Assembly (NCBI GenBank): GCA_030597865.1
Contig: JAUVQZ010000009.1
Coordinates: 1 to 29,631, forward strand
Direction: 5' to 3'
DNA length: 29,631 nucleotides
Source: Pseudomonadota bacterium
Lineage (GTDB): Bacteria > Desulfobacterota > Desulfobulbia > Desulfobulbales > SURF-16
The notes beneath the pieces are model-generated. The model saw nothing but the letters and a program-made list of their open reading frames with translations, was not told where the DNA came from and searched no databases. A program made the position numbers and the translations under genes. Positions 24,084 through 29,631 of the stretch are shown here, piece after piece (positions within the stretch are counted from its first letter, which is position 1; each line of letters opens with the position of its first letter).

Positions 24084-25364
24084 CTAGAGTGAACGGTGGT
24101 CGGTGATAGCGCCCCTCACTGCTGCAGCAGCGGCGGAACGGGGGCTCATCAGGTGGACCATGCCGCCCTTTCCCATCCGGCCGTTAAAATTCCGGTTGGT
24201 GGTGGAGGCGCAGACCTCCCCTGCTGCCAGAACGCCGTTACTCATACCCAGACAGGCACCGCAGGTTGGGTTGGTGACGCAGAAACCAGCCTCCATGAAG
24301 ATCTGGATAATGCCTTCATCCATGGCGGTTGTATAGACCAGGGGCGTTGCCGGCGCCAGAATGCCGCGCACCCCAGGGGCCAACTTCCGGCCCTTGAGCA
24401 CCTGGGCCGCCTCCCGCAGATCTTCAATACGGCCATTGGTGCAGGAACCGATATAGACCTGGTCCACCGGCGAACCTTCAAGCTCGGTGACATCCTTTAC
24501 CTCATCCGGCTTAAAACCGTAGGTGACCTGGGGGACGATGTTGGAAATATCAAAGGTAATTTCATCACAATACTGGGCATCACTGTCGCTATGCCATTTT
24601 TTAAACTCTTCAACGGCTGCATCAAGGGAACCATATTCGTCCTTGATAAAGGGCCAGAGATATTCGGCGGTCACCTTGTCCGGCATACAGACACCGCAGG
24701 TGCCCCCCGCCTCAATGGCCATATTGCACAGGGTCATCCTGGACTCCATGCTCATGGCATCCACCACCGGGCCGACAAACTCCATAACCTTGTCAGTAGC
24801 GCCGTTTACGGTGAGCTCCTTGATGATATAGAGGATGATGTCCTTGGCAAACACACCCTCAGGAAGGCTGCCAACAATATTAATCTTCATGGTTTCCGGC
24901 AGACGGAAGGAGCAGACCCCTTTGAAAATGCCGACCTCGAGGTCAGTGGTTCCCACCCCGGCGGCAAAGGCGCCAAAGGCGCCATGGGTACAGGTGTGGG
25001 AATCTCCCATGATGATGGTATAGCCCGGCCGGACAAAACCCTTTTCAGGAAACAGGGCATGACAGACACCGTTACTGCCGATATCAAAGAAATCGATGAT
25101 TTTATGGCGATGGGCCCAGTCGCGCAGGATCTTGGCCTGGGTCGCTGTTTTTGAATCTTTTGAAGGGGTTACATGATCAATGACCACCTTGATTTTGGCA
25201 GGATCAAAAACCTTGTCCAGGCCGCGTTCAACAAGATCATTAATGGCGATGGGGGTGGTAATCTCATGACACATGACCACATCAAGGTCCAAGACGACAT
25301 TTTCGCCGGAGGGGTTGTCACGGCGGTGGGCATCAAAGATTTTTTCAGCAATGGTTTTTCCCAT
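24084..25364 (-). CDS. leuC: 3-isopropylmalate dehydratase large subunit
   Basis: This 426-residue aconitase-family subunit carries the [4Fe-4S] cluster that converts 2- to 3-isopropylmalate. Cluster cysteines are C308 (GSCTNGR), C368 and C371 (NPTCGACLG). Other marks are GDSHTCTHGAFGAFA (120-134) and RNFNGRMGKG (391-400). Its length of about 420 and sequence type fit the HacA-like bacterial/archaeal LeuC rather than the longer enterobacterial form. AGGAG precedes the ATG. It heads leuC-leuD-glycosyltransferase; no other leucine genes are in the window. Confidence 0.96.
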   Translation of the reverse strand: MGKTIAEKIFDAHRRDNPSGENVVLDLDVVMCHEITTPIAINDLVERGLDKVFDPAKIKVVIDHVTPSKDSKTATQAKILRDWAHRHKIIDFFDIGSNGVCHALFPEKGFVRPGYTIIMGDSHTCTHGAFGAFAAGVGTTDLEVGIFKGVCSFRLPETMKINIVGSLPEGVFAKDIILYIIKELTVNGATDKVMEFVGPVVDAMSMESRMTLCNMAIEAGGTCGVCMPDKVTAEYLWPFIKDEYGSLDAAVEEFKKWHSDSDAQYCDEITFDISNIVPQVTYGFKPDEVKDVTELEGSPVDQVYIGSCTNGRIEDLREAAQVLKGRKLAPGVRGILAPATPLVYTTAMDEGIIQIFMEAGFCVTNPTCGACLGMSNGVLAAGEVCASTTNRNFNGRMGKGGMVHLMSPRSAAAAAVRGAITDHRSL

Positions 25365-25689
25365 GGACGGAAACTCCTTTTCTTAGGCAGTAATTGAATT
25401 TTATGAGGAATAAGACAACAGGGGGATCTCTGCAAAACAGCGAAGGTTCTCTATCATCCCCCCTCCATCCTGTTTTTTTTACTATGGTTCAGCTAGCTCA
25501 TTTAACGGTGTCCACACTTACCATAATTCACTTTATTTTTCTACCTTTTGTCGCCCCGGGAGCGCTCTCCAGAGGCTGGCAATATTCATTCCTTGAACTT
25601 TTTTCAGGAATTAATCTATTTGTCCTTCAAAAAAAAATAGAGTAATATCAACTACAAGAATCTGTTACTCACCCTTCGCCGTATATTCC
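25365..25689. promoter_or_regulatory. Divergent spacer; candidate promoter for the HD/GAF gene at 25620-25648
   Basis: In this 325-bp spacer the only clear signal is on the plus strand: TTGTCC (25620-25625), 17-bp spacer, TAATAT (25643-25648), each with four of six consensus bases. No leucine attenuator, T-box or riboswitch was recognised before leuC. A plus-strand open frame within it (25394-25645) has no ribosome-binding site and no protein-like pattern. Confidence 0.3.
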
Positions 25690-27348
25690 ATGGACAACAA
25701 CCTCCAGCTCCAACAGAGAACTCTGGCCTCTATCACTGAACTCCTTGCCGAGGAGTACGAGTCATTAGGGTCGCAAGAACAGCTATTTAAAGATGTAGCT
25801 TCTCTTTTTAAGGGCGCTTGGCCTGATTATCAGGCCTGTCAAGTTGGCTACCACACCTTTCAGCACGCCTTAGACGTTACCCTGGCGGCGGTTCGTATGG
25901 CAGCCGGCTGGAACAGGTCAAACCCTGATTCCCCCATTTCTCCAGAAAATATGGAAGCGCTGCTCCACAGCGCCCTTTTCCATGATTCCGGCTATATAAA
26001 AGACAGGGGAGACAACGAGGGATCCGGTGGCAAATATACCTTTGACCATACAGGGCGAAGCAGGGACATAGCCCATGGCTACCTGACCCGGCAAAACAAG
26101 CCCCAAGACTTAATTAATCTCGTTGGGTTCATCATAGAAGTTACTGATTTCGGGGGAAAACCTGACCTTTCCGTTTTCTCCTCCCCAGAGCAAGGTATTG
26201 TGGCCAGGATGGTGGCCTCTGCCGATCTCATTGCCCAGATGGCGGACATCGATTACATGAATCGCCTCCATGATCTTCACAATGAGTTCCTTGAGGCCTA
26301 TGAGTTTATTGGCAGGGAGAACCTCAAGCAACAAGGCATTCATGCCTATGAGTCCTTTAATGCGATTCTTAATGAGACCGTCTCCTTTTACGAAAATATC
26401 ATCCTGCCCCGTCTTGAGTATCTCGGCCGTATGGATCAGTACCTCATCGCCTTTTTCGGTGAGGGGCGAAACCCCTATCTGGAAAATATTATTGCCAATC
26501 TCTCCGCCCAGATGCAGGCCGGCCAGGTTAAATGGCAAAAGCTTGGCGAGATCCTCCAGGAGCTCGGTCTTGTCTCCAAAGATGTCATCCAGGAGGCCCT
26601 TGTTCGCCAGCAAAACCATAACAACAATGGCCCATCACTGCCTGAAGCCACCGGTGACCAGCTTCGTGAGCGCCTCTTTCAATGGGCAGATACCACGAAT
26701 AAACCCAAGCAGCTCGGCGACGTGCTTATGGAGATGAAAGCCGTGGAGCCATCCACCCTGCGCCACGGTATTCTGGCCCAGCTCCTGCCCCCCAATCTTT
26801 TGAGCAAGTTGAGTCGTAACGAGTTAATTTTTTTAGTAAACACCTCCCTGCTTGTCCAAAACAGTCAAAACGACCCCTGGGTCTTTAACCAGATCCTGGA
26901 AATGATTAATGAGCAGATGGAATGTAAAACCTGCTCCTTGTTTCTCGCTGATGGGGATGCCCACAGCCTCATTCTGGCCATGCAGGCCGGTACCAACGCC
27001 AGAAAGCTCAAGCAGAAATTTGATATAGATAAAGGCCTGATCGGCTGGGTATTTTCACATGGACGGACCGCATATCTCGCCAAGGGGATGCTCATCGATC
27101 AGTATGAGGTGGAACAGGCCGCCCCAATTTCCGAAGAGGTAGGGTCGCTGCTTGCCATTCCGGTCTATATCAACGGTGAACTGGTTGGCGTTATGGAGCT
27201 TGCCGAAAAAACCACCGGATCCTTTGCCAGTCAGGATGCTGATATCATGACCGTGGTCACCAATATTCTGGCCAGTCTCCTTTGGCTAATCAGTCAAAAT
27301 GTGTTTTCCCTCCACCTTGACGATGATGCAAACCAGAGTCTTACATAG
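25690..27348 (+). CDS. Multidomain signalling protein: HD phosphohydrolase, MshEN-like repeats, GAF
   Basis: This 552-residue protein has three modules. (1) Residues about 45-190 are an HD-type domain resembling class I cyclic-nucleotide phosphodiesterases: YHTFQHALDV (54-63), LFHDSGYIKD with H98-D99, FDHTGRS (118-124) and D179. (2) Residues about 280-365 hold two copies of a pattern like the MshEN/T2SSE-N repeat: KLGEILQELGLVSKDVIQ with a closing ALVRQ (284-307), and QLGDVLMEMKAVEPSTLR with a closing ILAQ (341-364). In MshE this repeat binds cyclic-di-GMP. (3) Residues about 378-540 are a GAF domain (IDKGLIGWVFSHGRT, LLAIPVYINGELVGVMELAEK). Together they suggest a soluble sensor that hydrolyses a cyclic nucleotide. 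The MshEN call is by pattern only, and the second copy lacks the usual glycine. No ribosome-binding site is clear. Confidence 0.7.
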   Translation: MDNNLQLQQRTLASITELLAEEYESLGSQEQLFKDVASLFKGAWPDYQACQVGYHTFQHALDVTLAAVRMAAGWNRSNPDSPISPENMEALLHSALFHDSGYIKDRGDNEGSGGKYTFDHTGRSRDIAHGYLTRQNKPQDLINLVGFIIEVTDFGGKPDLSVFSSPEQGIVARMVASADLIAQMADIDYMNRLHDLHNEFLEAYEFIGRENLKQQGIHAYESFNAILNETVSFYENIILPRLEYLGRMDQYLIAFFGEGRNPYLENIIANLSAQMQAGQVKWQKLGEILQELGLVSKDVIQEALVRQQNHNNNGPSLPEATGDQLRERLFQWADTTNKPKQLGDVLMEMKAVEPSTLRHGILAQLLPPNLLSKLSRNELIFLVNTSLLVQNSQNDPWVFNQILEMINEQMECKTCSLFLADGDAHSLILAMQAGTNARKLKQKFDIDKGLIGWVFSHGRTAYLAKGMLIDQYEVEQAAPISEEVGSLLAIPVYINGELVGVMELAEKTTGSFASQDADIMTVVTNILASLLWLISQNVFSLHLDDDANQSLT

Positions 27349-27379
27349 CTTGTACCCAATCCCTTTGGCCCTTATCACT

Positions 27380-29167
27380 ATGAAACCATATATTTTTATG
27401 AGCAGGATCGCCCTGCTCATCTCTTTTTTATGCCCTGCTGTCGCGGCTGCAGCCCATGGTGTCTCCATTGATGGCGTCCTGAAATACCCGGCTGGCTTCA
27501 ATCATTTTGACTATATCTCTCCCGGGGCCAAAAAGGGGGGGGATCTCGTTCTGCACGCCCTGGGCAGTTTTGACAAATTCAACCCCTACACCCTTAAAGG
27601 TTCAGCGCCGGACGGCATGGCTGAGCTTGTTTTTGAGTCCTTGACCATCAGCAGCATGGACGAGACATTTGCCAGATACGGGCTGATTGCCAAGGATATC
27701 GAGCTTGCGCCCGACAAAAAATCAATCCTCTTCACCCTTGACCCCCGGGCCCGCTTTTCCGACGGCACCCCCCTTACTGCCGAGGACGTCAAGTTTTCCC
27801 TGGAGACCTTGAAAAGTGGTGAGGCCCACCCCTTCTTCTCCTCCTATTATCAGGACATCAGCCATGCCGAGGTCCTCTCAGCCAGCCAGATCCGCTTTTT
27901 CTTTGCCCGGCCCAGCCGGGAAATACATATGATTGCCAGTGAGCTGCCGGTGTTCTCCAAGAAATTTTACAGCGACCATCCCTTTAATGAAAAGGGCCTG
28001 GTGCCGCCCATTGCCTCAGGTCCCTATACCGTGGCCCAATTTTCAAACGGCAAAAGTATTACCTTTAAGAAAAACCCCGATTACTGGGGCAATGACCACC
28101 CTACCCGGCGCGGCATGTTTAATTTTGAGACCATCACCTTCAAATTTTTCAAGGACCAAATCGTCTCAGTGGAGGCCTTTAAGGCCAGTGATTTCGACTT
28201 CATGCAGGTTAATATTGCCAAGCAATGGGCCAGAGACATGAGGGGCGGCAATTTCGAGACCGGGGCAATCCAGAAAAAATACCTGCACCATAAGCGTAAT
28301 GCCGGCATGCAGGGCTTTGTCTTTAACACCAGACACCCTATCTTTTCTGACCCCCGGGTACGGCAGGCCATGGTCCTCGCCTTTGATTTCAACTGGACTA
28401 ATAACAGCCTGTTCTTTGGCCAATACGAGCAAAGTTACAGCTATTTCAGCAACTCCATTTACGCTGCCACCGGGCTGCCCTCCAAAGGAGAGCTTGCCCT
28501 TCTCTTACCTTTTAAGGAGCAGCTGCCAGAAGAGATCTTCACCACGCCATTAACCCCTGTGTCAACGGCCAAGAAAGGCGAGCTGCGCCACAATCTGCGC
28601 AAGGCGAAAAAACTCCTTGAGCAGGCTGGTTGGCGTTTTGTCGATGGCGCCCTGCGTAATGACAGGGGCGAGCCCTTTATCTTTGAGATAATGCTGGCCT
28701 CGCCCTCCTTTGAGAGGGTCATGGCCCCCTATGCCCGCAATCTCGAGAAACTGGGGATCCAGGCCTCCTACCGGACCATTGATGTCACCCTCTATATCCG
28801 CAATATGCGGACCTTTGACTATGACATGACCGTCTACGTCTTTGGTCAGTCGCAATCACCGGGCAACGAACAGCGGGATATGTGGAGCAGCGAGGCGGCA
28901 GACCAGGATGGTTCCCGCAACTATGCCGGGGTGAATAGCGAGGTGGTGGACGCCCTGGTGGATAAAATAATCTACGCCAGCAACCAGGAGGAGCTCACCA
29001 CAGCTTGTCGTGCCCTGGACAGAGTTTTATGGTACGGATACTATGTGGTGCCCAACTGGTTTGCCCCGGCCCACCGGGTTGTCTACTGGGATAAATTCCA
29101 GCGCCCCCAGCAGGAACCGCTCTACTATGCACCCTTTGATGCCCTGATGACCTGGTGGTTTAAGTAG
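27380..29167 (+). CDS. yejA: YejA-like extracellular solute-binding protein of a peptide ABC transporter
   Basis: This 595-residue family 5 (DppA/OppA-type) solute-binding protein has a signal peptide (MSRIALLISFLCPAVAAAA, cleavage just before HGVS). YejA-like marks are KYPAGFNHFDYISPGAKKGG, FDKFNPYTLKG and FESLTISSMDE, PLTAEDVKFSLETL, SGPYTVAQF, and the C-terminal WYGYYVVPNWFAPAHRVVYW. It captures peptides in the periplasm for the YejBEF permease/ATPase. The frame is open back to 27299 within the preceding gene, but that start would bury the signal peptide; ATG 27380 is chosen, with 27398 an alternative. Neither has a clear ribosome-binding site. yejB follows after 230 bp. Confidence 0.9.
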   Translation: MKPYIFMSRIALLISFLCPAVAAAAHGVSIDGVLKYPAGFNHFDYISPGAKKGGDLVLHALGSFDKFNPYTLKGSAPDGMAELVFESLTISSMDETFARYGLIAKDIELAPDKKSILFTLDPRARFSDGTPLTAEDVKFSLETLKSGEAHPFFSSYYQDISHAEVLSASQIRFFFARPSREIHMIASELPVFSKKFYSDHPFNEKGLVPPIASGPYTVAQFSNGKSITFKKNPDYWGNDHPTRRGMFNFETITFKFFKDQIVSVEAFKASDFDFMQVNIAKQWARDMRGGNFETGAIQKKYLHHKRNAGMQGFVFNTRHPIFSDPRVRQAMVLAFDFNWTNNSLFFGQYEQSYSYFSNSIYAATGLPSKGELALLLPFKEQLPEEIFTTPLTPVSTAKKGELRHNLRKAKKLLEQAGWRFVDGALRNDRGEPFIFEIMLASPSFERVMAPYARNLEKLGIQASYRTIDVTLYIRNMRTFDYDMTVYVFGQSQSPGNEQRDMWSSEAADQDGSRNYAGVNSEVVDALVDKIIYASNQEELTTACRALDRVLWYGYYVVPNWFAPAHRVVYWDKFQRPQQEPLYYAPFDALMTWWFK

Positions 29168-29176
29168 CCAGGGACT

Positions 29177-29217
29177 AGAGAAGATAAAGAATGTAAAGAA
29201 ATAGAGAAGGTAAAGAA
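29177..29217 (+). repeat. Imperfect 15-bp direct repeat in purine-rich yejA-yejB spacer
   Basis: AGAGAAGATAAAGAA (29177-29191) recurs at 29203-29217 with one change (14 of 15 identical), 26-bp period. A pyrimidine-rich partial complement lies at 29308-29328, so a long weak hairpin could form in the yejA-yejB mRNA. Confidence 0.5.
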
Positions 29218-29397
29218 GGGTGGAAGGATCTTCATCAGATCAATAGACCCCAAGGCCACTCGAAGCCTTCGCTCGCCATTGCCCTGCTCTCTCCTGTGGG
29301 GCAACTGCTTCTTTATTTCTTCACCTTCCATTTCTGAACTGACACTAAATAACCCAAATCTCCTTTTCACCCTCAAACTTGAGACTGCTGCCTATCC

Positions 29398-29631
29398 ATG
29401 TTGAGCTATATCCTTCGCCGTCTTCTTCTGATGATCCCCACCCTGTTCGGGATCATGCTCATCACCTTCACCATCACCCAGTTTGTCCCGGGTGGACCGG
29501 TGGAGAGGATGATTGCCAATCTTGAATCGGGCGGTGCCCAGGGCGGTGAGGTTGCCCGCTCCACCACCACGGTTTATCGCGGCAATAAGGGGATTGACCA
29601 GGATCGCCTCGATGAGATCAAGAAGCTCTAC
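29398..29631 (+). CDS. yejB: YejB-like peptide ABC transporter permease, 5' part only
   Basis: The first 78 residues are visible; the gene runs off the window. It opens with the binding-protein-dependent permease N-terminus, MLSYILRRLLLMIPTLFGIM, a first membrane helix ending in FVPGGPVERM, then a periplasmic stretch with GGEVAR and RGNKGIDQDRLDEIKKLY. The GGEVAR-type insert and the preceding yejA point to YejB rather than DppB/OppB. It probably pairs with YejE and YejF encoded beyond the window. Confidence 0.88.
   Translation, partial: MLSYILRRLLLMIPTLFGIMLITFTITQFVPGGPVERMIANLESGGAQGGEVARSTTTVYRGNKGIDQDRLDEIKKLY

Noticed and set aside
24096..25154. 352-codon plus-strand open frame opposite leuC
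   Set aside because: Mirror frame of a well-conserved gene, rich in His and Gly as antisense frames often are; no family signal.
25394..25645. Possible small plus-strand gene in the leuC spacer
   Set aside because: No ribosome-binding site and no clear protein pattern; it is more likely chance open sequence.

Overview
The window looks like ordinary chromosome from a sulfate-reducing, Desulfobulbales-type deltaproteobacterium (Thermodesulfobacteriota), possibly a Desulfotalea-like relative. The hints are an XXXCH-domain protein, MamK-type actins, a HacA/HacB-type LeuC/LeuD pair and a Deltaproteobacteria-style cyclic-di-GMP riboswitch. The assignment is inferred from gene families and was not confirmed by any search. 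No phage, insertion sequence, CRISPR array or rRNA was seen.

Region 1 (1-7.9 kb): the 3' end of a YihY/BrkB membrane protein (+) meets a leftward block. That block holds a split APH-like/P-loop kinase pair with typA, then the metK-ahcY operon of the activated methyl cycle closed by an intrinsic terminator, and a free-standing XXXCH-domain protein. Region 2 (7.9-9.9 kb): a possible gene remnant, an M48 BepA-like protease split by an in-frame TAA, and an 18-bp-arm inverted repeat in the divergent spacer before recN. Region 3 (9.9-17.1 kb, all +): recN and an overlapping PP-loop tRNA-thiolation-type gene, tRNA-Thr(CGT), a DEAD-box RNA helicase preceded by a cyclic-di-GMP-I riboswitch with a terminator, a cold-shock protein, a FetAB-type exporter and a cyclophilin. 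Region 4 (17.4-20.4 kb, -): two MamK-like bacterial actins flanking a membrane-anchored coiled-coil protein, with a plausible promoter at one end and a 25-bp-stem bidirectional terminator at the other. Region 5 (20.5-25.4 kb, -): YgiQ radical-SAM protein, then leuC-leuD translationally coupled to a GTDC1/QTMAN-like glycosyltransferase. Region 6 (25.7 kb to end, +): an HD/MshEN-like/GAF signalling protein and the start of a YejAB-type peptide ABC transporter.

The two strongest discoveries are the following. (a) A compact cytoskeletal cassette outside any visible magnetosome island: one actin keeps the MamK catalytic glutamate (E150, equivalent to MamK E143), the other has lysine there, and the gene between them encodes a membrane coiled-coil protein. 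(b) A cyclic-di-GMP-I aptamer whose 3' part doubles as the 5' arm of an intrinsic terminator ahead of an RNA helicase gene, with a promoter placed so that transcription would start at the aptamer's first helix. This predicts a ligand-on switch joining second-messenger signalling to RNA remodelling. The later HD/MshEN-like/GAF protein may belong to the same signalling sphere.
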